DNA of 64,000 nucleotides from Alphaproteobacteria bacterium. GTDB taxonomy: Bacteria; Pseudomonadota; Alphaproteobacteria; RF32; CAG-239. The stretch spans positions 1-64,000 of the forward strand of contig JAFVWM010000005.1 in the NCBI GenBank assembly GCA_017501665.1, given 5' to 3'. Both the position numbers and the translations under genes were made by a program. The notes beneath the pieces are model-generated. The model was given only the letters and a program-made list of their open reading frames with translations, ran no database searches and was not told where the DNA came from. Below are positions 1 through 7,233 of this stretch, piece by piece (the first letter of the stretch is position 1; the number at the start of each line of letters is the position of its first letter).

Positions 1-253
1 TAGAAGATCCCTAGACCTCACTGCGTTCGGAGGGATGACGTTTAAATTTAAAATGTCATCGCTTGAATGAGCTTTAGCGAACGAGACAAACCAAAACGTC
101 ATGCCTTGAACGAATGAAATGAGCGAAACTAGGCATCTTCCGCTTTTTAAAAAAATAGAAGATCCCTAGACCTCACTGCGTTCGGAGGGATGACGTTTAA
201 ATTTAAAATGTCATCGCTTGAATGAGCTTTAGCGAACGAGGTTAGCAATATTC
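1..253. repeat. Cluster of inverted dispersed repeat units, with an 85-bp direct duplication
   Basis: No gene is seen in the first 450 bases. Bases 1-85 and 156-240 are identical. Inside are units of about 37-45 bp of one family in both orientations: units starting GAAGATCC and ending GGATGAC (3-39, 158-194) and units starting GTCAT and ending in ATCTTC or a variant (55-85 truncated, 98-140, 210-253). The same family recurs at 5469-5643 and 51561-51749. Each unit can fold on itself because its ends (GTCATG/CC and GGCATC-like) are partly complementary. No open reading frame is shared between copies. The units look like a non-coding palindromic or REP/MITE-type element. Confidence 0.85.
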
Positions 254-268
254 AACTTTTTTTCTTAC

Positions 269-300
269 GTTACTTTTTATCCGTAAAAAGTAACCAAAAA
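269..300. repeat. Companion palindrome GTTACTTTTT/AAAAAGTAAC
   Basis: A perfect 10-bp inverted repeat (269-278 and 285-294) with a 6-base loop, followed by CCAAAAA. A related hairpin with the same flank lies at 51764-51795. Both sit directly behind a plus-oriented unit of the dispersed repeat, so the two elements seem to travel together. Confidence 0.65.
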
Positions 301-451
301 CTTTATCATGTTATTTATTACGATACAGTGTATTGTCTGTCAAAATTTTTACAATGGTTTCTTATACCATACTTACTTGCAAAAAAGTGCCTTCTTGACA
401 TATATCCTGCTGAATGACAAAATTTTTATAAATTTTATAAAGGAAAAAGCT

Positions 452-1099
452 ATGGATAACTTAAGAACCTATTCATCAAAAGAAGAAATGTGGAATTGCA
501 TTATTCACGGACTTGGTATCGGTTTGAGTATTGCCGGAGGGGTGTTATTGGTGGTTTTTGCTTCGCTTTATGCTGATGTATGGGCCATTGTTTCAACAGC
601 CATTTTTGGTGTAAGTATGGTTGTATTATACACTGCTTCGACCCTTTATCATGCTTTTAGAGATGAAACAATAAAAAAGAAATTAAAAAAGTTTGATCAT
701 ATATCTATTTACTACCTTATTGCCGGTTCTTATACGCCGTTTTTGTTAGTATCACTTCGCGGTGTTACGGGATGGGTAATATTCGGCATTATATGGGGAT
801 TGGCAATATTGGGAACGATATTAAAACTTGTTACTTCAGGAAACGGAACAAAAATTTGGTCCATATCACTTTATCTGATTATGGGATGGCTGATTGTATT
901 TGCTTCAAAATCGTTGGTTAGCGCTATTTCATCTTTAGGACTTATCTTTTTGATTTTAGGCGGGTTGTTCTATACTTTCGGTGTTTTGTTTTATATTCAA
1001 AAATCAAAAAAGTATACCCATGCCGTTTGGCACTTTTTCGTGCTTTGCGGAACGGTTATGCACTTTTTTGCAGTGCTTTATTCTTGTATTTTGGTTTAG
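452..1099 (+). CDS. Hemolysin III family (TrhA/YqfA-type) seven-helix membrane protein
   Basis: A 215-aa protein of the PAQR/hemolysin-III superfamily in the inner membrane; the physiological role of bacterial members is poorly defined. About seven hydrophobic segments fill the protein. Family motifs are visible: STLYHAF near the second helix, FDH before the third, and a C-terminal HAVWH...VMHFF with the histidines that form the metal site. The frame is open further upstream, but the ATG at 452 is preceded by AAGGA at the right distance and begins the conserved region, so it was chosen. The 3' end overlaps the convergent UPF0149-like gene by 4 bases. Family assignment is firm; function is not. 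Confidence 0.88.
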   Translation: MDNLRTYSSKEEMWNCIIHGLGIGLSIAGGVLLVVFASLYADVWAIVSTAIFGVSMVVLYTASTLYHAFRDETIKKKLKKFDHISIYYLIAGSYTPFLLVSLRGVTGWVIFGIIWGLAILGTILKLVTSGNGTKIWSISLYLIMGWLIVFASKSLVSAISSLGLIFLILGGLFYTFGVLFYIQKSKKYTHAVWHFFVLCGTVMHFFAVLYSCILV

Positions 1100-1680
1100 T
1101 TTACACTGCGCTTAATATCTTCAATACGCGGAAGTACAGAATTTTCGACAATAAAGGCTATTGAACGTTCAACAACTTTGTCGGTATGTTTTACGGCATC
1201 CCAAGTAGCTTGATTGGCCTCTTTTCTTAGGGCAATTTTAGTATATAAGGTAGCCATTTCAGACAAAGAATCGACAATTTGTGCAATATAACCGGGGATT
1301 TTTAAGTTTTCTTCGCCTCCGAAAAAGCCTTCAACATAACCTTGTTCTACTTCTTCAAAGCGGTTTTGACAATAAACCTCAATATCATTTTCTTTGGATA
1401 AGGGAAGTTTTACTTCATTTTTTTTGACATTTTCAAAAACTTCATCCCACAAACCCATAAAAAACTTAAAAAACAAATCGGCTTCTTGTTTGGTTTCCAA
1501 TCGCGGGGCTCGACCAGCCTCCCAAAATGATGAGATTACATCTGTCGGACGTAAATTCAGGTTTGGCGAACAAATCGCGCCGGCAAAACGCATTTTTATT
1601 ACATTTAAGGGGGTCGGACAGGAATAATGTTCCAACATTTTTACAAAAGCTTCATCACCGATATATTTGTTTGCTTGCAT
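1096..1680 (-). CDS. UPF0149/YecA-like protein
   Basis: A 194-aa soluble protein without signal peptide or membrane segment. The central part (about residues 25-130) resembles the UPF0149/YecA layout: a hydrophobic first helix, a PTDVISSFW stretch, an acidic helix ending FFMGLWDEV, and an EQGYVEGFFGG segment like the GFLRG motif of that family. No C-terminal SEC-C metal-binding motif (CxC..HC) is present, unlike full-length YecA. It reads toward the hemolysin-III gene and overlaps its end by 4 bases. The assignment rests on recognising the pattern by eye, so it is moderate; an uncharacterised alphaproteobacterial family is the alternative. Confidence 0.5.
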   Translation of the reverse strand: MQANKYIGDEAFVKMLEHYSCPTPLNVIKMRFAGAICSPNLNLRPTDVISSFWEAGRAPRLETKQEADLFFKFFMGLWDEVFENVKKNEVKLPLSKENDIEVYCQNRFEEVEQGYVEGFFGGEENLKIPGYIAQIVDSLSEMATLYTKIALRKEANQATWDAVKHTDKVVERSIAFIVENSVLPRIEDIKRSVN

Positions 1681-1748
1681 TTTTGAGTTCTTCTTGTTAT
1701 AGTTAGCGAAATTAAAATTTTTTGTTAAGTATAAGGAGTTTTATTGAA

Positions 1749-2066
1749 TTGGCAAGTACGAAAATTATAAATATAGCAGTTTTAGTGTCGCTACTCTGCG
1801 GATGTGCCCAATTAAAGCCTTTTGTTGATCGACGACGTGAAGCCGGCGGTTTTGCTGACGGTGCTTTGTATGTAGGTGAATCCACGCCTGAAAAACCAGC
1901 TGTTTGTTATAATATTTTGTTTACTTCTTATGATGAGGTAAAAAACTTAGCCGATGAAGAATGTAAAAAACAAAAAACAGGAAATACGGCCGTTCCGGTA
2001 AAACAAACCGTTTTTACCTGTCGTTTGTTTGTACCGAATCATTACTACTTTAAATGTGAACAATAA
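1749..2066 (+). CDS. Small putative lipoprotein
   Basis: About 105 aa. A hydrophobic stretch followed by LLCGC is a typical lipobox, so the mature protein would be lipidated and exported. The rest is short and polar, with four further cysteines (CY, EECKK, TCRL, KCEQ) that could form disulfides in the periplasm. The start is taken as TTG at 1749 because AAGGAG at 1733-1738 sits correctly before it and it gives a compact signal peptide; an upstream TTG at 1722 is the longer alternative. The stop lies 14 bases before argS, so the two may be co-transcribed. The product family is not recognised. Confidence 0.6.
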   Translation: MASTKIINIAVLVSLLCGCAQLKPFVDRRREAGGFADGALYVGESTPEKPAVCYNILFTSYDEVKNLADEECKKQKTGNTAVPVKQTVFTCRLFVPNHYYFKCEQ

Positions 2067-2080
2067 GGAATTTTTGTAAA

Positions 2081-3820
2081 ATGACCATATCTTTGGAAAA
2101 ATTAATAAATCAAAAAGTTGAGGGAGTTTTTGAGAAACTCGGTTTGGACAAAAAATTTGCAACTGTTAAGGTATCGGACAGACCTGATTTGAGCGATTTT
2201 CAATGTAACGGCGCTTTGGCTTTGGCTAAAATTGAAAAGAAAAATCCTCGCGAAATAGCAACAAATATCGCTTCGGTTTTAGAAAATGATGCCGATATTG
2301 CAAAAATAAGTGTTGATGGACCGGGATTCTTAAACATCTGCTTAAATAATGAATATATTGCAAAAAATATGCAAGACTTGGCAAATGATGAAATGCTCGG
2401 TATTGAAAAAATTGCCATACCGAAAACGGTTGTACTTGACTATGGCGGACCAAATGTAGCAAAAGCTATGCATGTAGGACACTTAAGAGCCGGTGTTATC
2501 GGCGAAGCTGTTTCCAGAATCGAACGTTTTTTGGGCAACAATGTAATATCTGACGTACATTTCGGCGATTGGGGCACTCCAATGGGTATGATTTTGAGTG
2601 AGATTATCAATCATGATGGAGATTTAAGTAAAACTACAACTTATAATGTTGATGAAATAACCGAATTTTATAAAAGCGCTAATATTCGTTGTAAAGAAGA
2701 TGAAGATGCGAAGCAAACTGCTCGTATTATTACCGCAAAATTGCAAGACGGTGATGTAGAATATCGCAAGGCTTGGCAACACATCAGAAATATATCTGTT
2801 GATGCTGTTAAACAAAATTATGAAGCATTAGATGTTAATTTTGATTTGTGGCTTGGTGAAAGTGATGCCCACAATGCCAGTGGCGATATTGTCGAAATGG
2901 CTAAACAAATGGGCTTGGCCGAAATGGATGATGGCGCACTTATTATGCGTTTGGAAGAAACAAACAAGCCTATGCCTCCAACAATTTTGATTAAACGAGA
3001 CGGCGGTTTCGGTTATCAAATTACCGATATTGCAACTATCAAAATGAGAGTGGAAGATTTGAAAGCCGACGAAGTTTATTATTTCGTTGACCAACGTCAA
3101 TCTCTTCACTTTGAACAGGTTTTCCAATCGGTTGAAAAACTGAAATTTGCGCCTAATTTAGTTATGAAACACTATGGTTTCGGAACGGTAAACGGCAAAG
3201 ACGGCAAACCTTTCAAAACCAGAGATGGCGGAGTTATGACTTTGGAAAACTTGATTAAAATGTCAAAAGACAAAGTCAGAGAATCTATCCCTAATCCGAA
3301 CGAAGTTGAAGGATATGGCGAAAAAGAAATCGAAAAATTGGTTAATCAAGTTGCTATTGCAGCAATCAAATTCCAAGATTTGAAAAACACCACATCATCA
3401 GGTTATATTTTTGATTTGGATGATTTTGCTAAATTTGAAGGTAAAACAGGACCATATATTCAATATGCGATTGCCCGTATTAACTCGATTTTGCGTAAAG
3501 CGGAAGAAAAAAATATTACTCCGAAAAATATCATTATTACTACCGATGATGAGCGCAATCTGGCTTTGAAGATTGCGCAACTTAATGCGGCTGTTTGGCG
3601 TGCTCATATGGAAAAAGAACCAAGTATCATTTCCGATTATGTTTATACTTTGGCTCAAACTTTTTCAACATTTTATAATTCGTCGCCGATTATGAGTGCA
3701 GAAACAGAAGAGTTGATATCATCTCGTTTGGCTTTGGCAAAATTGGTACGCAATATTTTGGTAAAATTGTTATATTTGCTGGGTATAGAATCACCGGAAG
3801 TTATGCTTAAAAAAGCTTAA
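2081..3820 (+). CDS. argS: Arginyl-tRNA synthetase
   Basis: Charges tRNA-Arg with arginine in the cytoplasm. The 579-aa length is normal for class I ArgRS. The N-terminal additive domain (about 1-110) leads into the Rossmann core with GPNVAKAMHVGH (HIGH signature at 131-134) and the GDWGTPMG region. The KMSKS position carries the degenerate form usual for ArgRS (FKTRDGGVMTL). The C-terminal DALR anticodon-binding domain includes FAKFEGKTGPYIQYA and ends at LLYLLGIESPEVM. ATG 2081 follows AAGGAA. A bidirectional hairpin terminator lies immediately downstream at 3844-3870. Confidence 0.97.
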   Translation: MTISLEKLINQKVEGVFEKLGLDKKFATVKVSDRPDLSDFQCNGALALAKIEKKNPREIATNIASVLENDADIAKISVDGPGFLNICLNNEYIAKNMQDLANDEMLGIEKIAIPKTVVLDYGGPNVAKAMHVGHLRAGVIGEAVSRIERFLGNNVISDVHFGDWGTPMGMILSEIINHDGDLSKTTTYNVDEITEFYKSANIRCKEDEDAKQTARIITAKLQDGDVEYRKAWQHIRNISVDAVKQNYEALDVNFDLWLGESDAHNASGDIVEMAKQMGLAEMDDGALIMRLEETNKPMPPTILIKRDGGFGYQITDIATIKMRVEDLKADEVYYFVDQRQSLHFEQVFQSVEKLKFAPNLVMKHYGFGTVNGKDGKPFKTRDGGVMTLENLIKMSKDKVRESIPNPNEVEGYGEKEIEKLVNQVAIAAIKFQDLKNTTSSGYIFDLDDFAKFEGKTGPYIQYAIARINSILRKAEEKNITPKNIIITTDDERNLALKIAQLNAAVWRAHMEKEPSIISDYVYTLAQTFSTFYNSSPIMSAETEELISSRLALAKLVRNILVKLLYLLGIESPEVMLKKA

Positions 3821-3843
3821 ATAAGATAAGTGACTAAAATAAA

Positions 3844-3870
3844 ACTCCCGTCTTTTTTTAAGACGGGGGT
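3844..3870. terminator. Bidirectional terminator between argS and the convergent gene
   Basis: An 11-bp stem (ACTCCCGTCTT / AAGACGGGGGT, one G-U pair). On the minus strand it is followed by TTTTATTTT, so it is strongest for the 440-aa gene, whose last codons and TAA lie inside the hairpin. On the plus strand it closes argS. Confidence 0.8.
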
Positions 3871-5180
3871 TGTTTAGATTTATTTTCTATCATCTTGTTG
3901 ACCATAATATTATTACTTGGCAAATTATTACTTGTCAAAGTAGTTTTTACAGGAGGGCCTTTTTTTTCTTTTCCTAAACCACGTAATTCAACCAATTTAT
4001 TTCCCATCCCTTTCATAGCGACTTGTTGCTTTTCTTCTTCAATTAACCCGTCTTCACTCATATTTTTACTTTTTAAATGACTATCTCCCAGTGCTTTACT
4101 TAATGATGCTATACTATCTATTCTGGCTTCCAAATAACTGTCTGTAATAGGATATAAAGTATCGCCTTTAATTCGTTTTGTCTTTTTATTAGGAGATGTC
4201 ATATATTCCGTAAATAAGCCATCATCAGAATATAAACGAACGCAATGTTCTTCCCCATTTAATGAACAACTGGCTAAAATTTTATCACCTTTTTTATATT
4301 CTAAAATATCATTACCATATTCATTTTTTCGTATAGTAATTTTATCAGCATTTGGCATAATCTCCAAATTTTTTACACTAACATTAATTTCTTTATTTAA
4401 TGATGACTGCTTAAATGTTGGTATAATATCATCTATTGATAATGAAACTCCCTGTTCTGAAGAAACCCTATTCTTATCATAAATAAATTCTTCTTGATGT
4501 AACGATCTTAGAATCTTTAATGCATCTGATACATAACCCTGAACTTCCTCATATGTATATTTTTTTGGCAAATCTTCGAAAATTTTATTTGCCCATGGAT
4601 TTTGATTATAATTTTCTCCCAAGTATTTTGCACCGCATTTTTCAGCTAAAAAAATATGACAAGCAAGCGACGATAACTTTTCATCTTTTATTCCTCTAAT
4701 AATGAATTTTCTAAAAGTTGGAACCCCCTGGTGGCCATAAGAAGAAAAAGCAGAATCTTTATTTTGCACATGCCAATTATCTTTTACACCTTCAAATCTC
4801 ATTCCTATATTATTGAAAACATGTATATCTTCAGGAAGTTTTACTCCACCTTGCGGAAAATCTTTTTTATACCTATCACCAAATTGATCATTTAACTGTT
4901 TTGCAACAAATTGTGCTCTGTCATATTCCCCAACATATATAGTAAAAACCTTTCCCCCATCTCCCCCGTTTCCCATTTTGAAACTAATATTTTCATCCAT
5001 AAGATATTTTACAGTATCTTTAACTATCGGGTTAGAAACGGTTAGCTTTTCTTGATCAAGAAAAATATGCAGCTTCCATGCGTGATTATCATCCTCTCCA
5101 GTTTGAAACTCCATATCCTTGGTATTTGATGGGAGTGATAAAAATTGTTCATAAGATTTTACATAATTTTGATGTCCCAT
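3858..5180 (-). CDS. Solitary 440-aa protein with phosphothreonine-lyase-like N-terminus (tentative)
   Basis: No clear family is recognised for the full length, and no signal peptide or membrane helix is seen. Residues about 30-100 recall OspF/SpvC/HopAI1 phosphothreonine lyases and the lyase domain of LanL. They show WKLHI (K36, H38), then SFKM with K68 and GKVFTIYV. The K-x-H pair and the lysine 30 residues after the histidine match the SpvC layout K104/H106/K136. The later half is polar, with a conserved-looking YPITDSYLEARIDS segment, and is unassigned. ATG 5180 has AAAGGA upstream. The gene stands alone, next to repeats and a tiny ORF, which suits an acquired effector or toxin-like gene; that is inference. 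Confidence 0.45.
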   Translation of the reverse strand: MGHQNYVKSYEQFLSLPSNTKDMEFQTGEDDNHAWKLHIFLDQEKLTVSNPIVKDTVKYLMDENISFKMGNGGDGGKVFTIYVGEYDRAQFVAKQLNDQFGDRYKKDFPQGGVKLPEDIHVFNNIGMRFEGVKDNWHVQNKDSAFSSYGHQGVPTFRKFIIRGIKDEKLSSLACHIFLAEKCGAKYLGENYNQNPWANKIFEDLPKKYTYEEVQGYVSDALKILRSLHQEEFIYDKNRVSSEQGVSLSIDDIIPTFKQSSLNKEINVSVKNLEIMPNADKITIRKNEYGNDILEYKKGDKILASCSLNGEEHCVRLYSDDGLFTEYMTSPNKKTKRIKGDTLYPITDSYLEARIDSIASLSKALGDSHLKSKNMSEDGLIEEEKQQVAMKGMGNKLVELRGLGKEKKGPPVKTTLTSNNLPSNNIMVNKMIENKSKQPPS

Positions 5181-5217
5181 TTCTTTTATCCTTTATTTAT
5201 TAATGTTGCATAGACAA

Positions 5218-5250
5218 ACACCCAAAAGGTTTGGGCTACCTTTTGGGTGT
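5218..5250. terminator. Perfect 13-bp hairpin overlapping the end of the 40-aa ORF
   Basis: ACACCCAAAAGGT at 5218-5230 pairs perfectly with 5238-5250 around a 7-base loop. The TAG stop of the small minus-strand ORF lies within it. On the minus strand the tail is TTGTCT, a weak U-tract; on the plus strand it is TTTT. It probably ends the small transcript, though the poor tail leaves doubt. Confidence 0.6.
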
Positions 5251-5358
5251 TTTAATCTCGTTTATATTTTGCTTAGCAGAGTTTAAATGTGTATGTATAT
5301 AGATTTCCGCCACTTTTACACTTATTTCCTTGTTGATATTACACATTATTTCACTCAT
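5236..5358 (-). CDS. 40-aa small ORF, unknown function
   Basis: ATG at 5358, with TAAGGG eleven bases upstream, opens a 40-codon frame that begins MSEIMCNINKEISVKV and ends EIKTPKR. The stop codon lies inside a perfect 13-bp hairpin, the arrangement expected of a compact small gene with its own terminator. The peptide is hydrophilic, with one cysteine, and has no membrane segment. It sits 55 bases upstream of the 440-aa phosphothreonine-lyase-like gene on the same strand, so it could be a leader peptide, a chaperone-like partner or a chance ORF. No family is recognised. Confidence 0.45.
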   Translation of the reverse strand: MSEIMCNINKEISVKVAEIYIHTHLNSAKQNINEIKTPKR

Positions 5359-5468
5359 ATCTTAAAACCCTTAGTTTTGTTAATATATACTTTATATTAC
5401 CATATTTTTAAGATTAAGTAAATATGCTTTTAGACAAAAAATGAAAAATTAATTCTTAAGTGAATAAT

Positions 5469-5643
5469 GTCATCGCCTAAGCGGAGCGTAAGCGGAGTGC
5501 GGTTAGCGATCTTCAAATTAGTTTTAAAACAAGGAAGATCCCTTACCTCGTTCGCCAAGGCTCACTCAGGGGATGACAATTTTGGTTTATTTAATTAAAA
5601 GATGCCTTACCTCACTTCGCTTACGCTCCGCTCAGGGCATGAC
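5469..5643. repeat. Three units of the dispersed inverted repeat
   Basis: One plus unit (5469-5514, GTCATCG to GATCTTC), a 19-base spacer (AAATTAGTTTTAAAACAAG), one minus unit (5534-5577) and a second minus unit (5601-5643). The plus-spacer-minus arrangement and the spacer sequence recur almost exactly at 51586-51687, so this pair behaves as one composite palindromic element. Nothing coding is seen in it. Confidence 0.85.
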
Positions 5644-5689
5644 TCCTTAAATATTATCCGAGTTTTTTAAGAAACTTGAAGAATAGTTT

Positions 5690-5776
5690 AGATAAAGTGA
5701 TTTCTAGGGGAGTTAAAAATTTTAGCGTAGATAGACCTACGTGAATTTTTAACTTCCCCGTAAAATTGCTTTAGGT
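5690..5776. other. Long imperfect hairpin downstream of gltX
   Basis: The arms GGGGAGTTAAAAATT (5707-5721) and AATTTTTAACTTCCCC (5744-5759) pair with one bulge. An inner stem CGTAG/CTACG caps them, and the pairing continues outward (TAAAG-TG-ATTT against AAAT-TG-CTTT) to about 30 bp per arm. It starts just after the gltX stop codon. There is no U-tract, so a simple terminator role is doubtful; it may stabilise the gltX mRNA end or be a palindromic insertion. Confidence 0.6.
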
Positions 5777-5782
5777 AAGCTG

Positions 5783-7213
5783 TTATGCAAGTTTCTGAAT
5801 AGCGGCGTCAATGCGTCTTAAACACTCTTCTTTACCCAAGACTACGGCTAATTCAGTTGCTCCGCCGGGGGTGGTTTCAAGTCCGGAAAATGCAATGCGC
5901 GCCGGATACAAAATCTGACCGTTTTTCATCTCATTGGCCTCGGCTAAAGCTTTTAACGCAGCAAACAAGGCATCATTGTTCCACTCGTTTTGCTTTAACA
6001 AAACCTCCTTAATCAAAGGCAAAGCTTTTTTAGCAACTTCAATGTCTGTCTTCATCTTTTTGTTAACATAAAGTTCGGCTGAGTATTCGGGAACTTCTTT
6101 AACAAACGCAATTTGCTCTGATATTTGTGCCAATGTTTCAATACGCGGTTGAAGAGCGCGAGCTAAAGCTTTTTTATCTACACCGATTGGCAAATCATTA
6201 AGATATGGTTCGGCGTGTTTATAAAATTCTTCTTCGCTCAAATTACGAATATAAATACCGTTCATCCAAGTTAGTTTTACAATGTCAAAAATCGATGGCG
6301 ATTTATTTAATCTTTCGACTGAGAAGATTTTTTCTAAATCTTTAATCGAGAAAATTTCTTCTTCTGTTCCGGGATTCCAACCAAGAAGCGCAATATAATT
6401 GATAATGGCTTCCGGCAAATAACCTTTGGCTACCAAATCTTGAAACGACGCGTCGCCGTTGCGTTTTGAAAGCTTGTGTGTAGCGTCTTTCATTACAGGC
6501 GGCAAGTGAACATATACCGGTCTTTCCCAGCCGAAAGTATCATACATCAAGTTATATTTCGGGGTTGAGGGCAAATACTCACTACCTCGGACAACATGGG
6601 TAACATTCATCAAATGATCATCAATAACATTAGCAAAGTTATATGTCGGGAAACCATCGCTTTTTAGCAATACACCCTCATCTAATTCGTCATAGTCAAT
6701 TTCGATTGTGCCATATACTTTGTCTTCGTATTGCGATTTGCCTTTTTTGTTAATAGTTTGACGAATAACATAAGGTTCGCCGGCTGCAACTCTTCTTTTA
6801 GCTTCTTCCAAAGGAATATGTTTGCAGGGATCTTCAAATTTGGCAATAATTTCGTTGCCGTCTTCGTCAACTTGTTTTTCTCTCTCAGAACAAAAACAAT
6901 AATGCGCACCGCCCAATTCTACCAACTTGTGAGCATAAGGTGCATACAAATCTTTGCGTTCGGACTGAACATAAGGACCATAATTACCGCCGATATCCGG
7001 ACCTTCATCCCAATTCATACCGACCATCTTTAAGGTTGAATAAATAATATCGGTTGCTCCTTCAACATAACGTTTTTGGTCGGTGTCTTCAATTCTTAGC
7101 AAAAAGTCGCCACCATTGGCTTTGGCAATAAGATATTCGTATAATGCCGTACGCAAATTTCCGATATGCATATATCCTGTGGGCGACGGAGCAAAACGTG
7201 TACGTGTAGTCAT
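5783..7213 (-). CDS. gltX: Glutamyl-tRNA synthetase
   Basis: Attaches glutamate to tRNA-Glu. 476 aa, a normal length. The class I signatures are RFAPSPTGYMHIGN (HIGH-type at 16-19) and KLSKR at 247-251. A zinc-site pattern is visible as C106-x-C108 with C130-x-H132. The C-terminal anticodon-binding part carries LGWNPGTEEEIFS and LNKSPSIFD. It is the last gene of the lpxC-bamD-recN-gltX run, 20 bases after recN. Many alphaproteobacteria carry two GltX paralogues, one of which may also charge tRNA-Gln; the sequence alone does not say which type this is. Confidence 0.96.
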   Translation of the reverse strand: MTTRTRFAPSPTGYMHIGNLRTALYEYLIAKANGGDFLLRIEDTDQKRYVEGATDIIYSTLKMVGMNWDEGPDIGGNYGPYVQSERKDLYAPYAHKLVELGGAHYCFCSEREKQVDEDGNEIIAKFEDPCKHIPLEEAKRRVAAGEPYVIRQTINKKGKSQYEDKVYGTIEIDYDELDEGVLLKSDGFPTYNFANVIDDHLMNVTHVVRGSEYLPSTPKYNLMYDTFGWERPVYVHLPPVMKDATHKLSKRNGDASFQDLVAKGYLPEAIINYIALLGWNPGTEEEIFSIKDLEKIFSVERLNKSPSIFDIVKLTWMNGIYIRNLSEEEFYKHAEPYLNDLPIGVDKKALARALQPRIETLAQISEQIAFVKEVPEYSAELYVNKKMKTDIEVAKKALPLIKEVLLKQNEWNNDALFAALKALAEANEMKNGQILYPARIAFSGLETTPGGATELAVVLGKEECLRRIDAAIQKLA

Positions 7214-7233
7214 TTTATTTATTCCTTTTTTTA

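Noticed and set aside
1..253. CRISPR array
   Set aside because: The units alternate in orientation and have no regular spacers, and no cas gene is present.
308..451. Upstream extension of the hemolysin-III frame
   Set aside because: No ribosome-binding site before 308, the added residues are not family-like, and AAGGA fits the ATG at 452.
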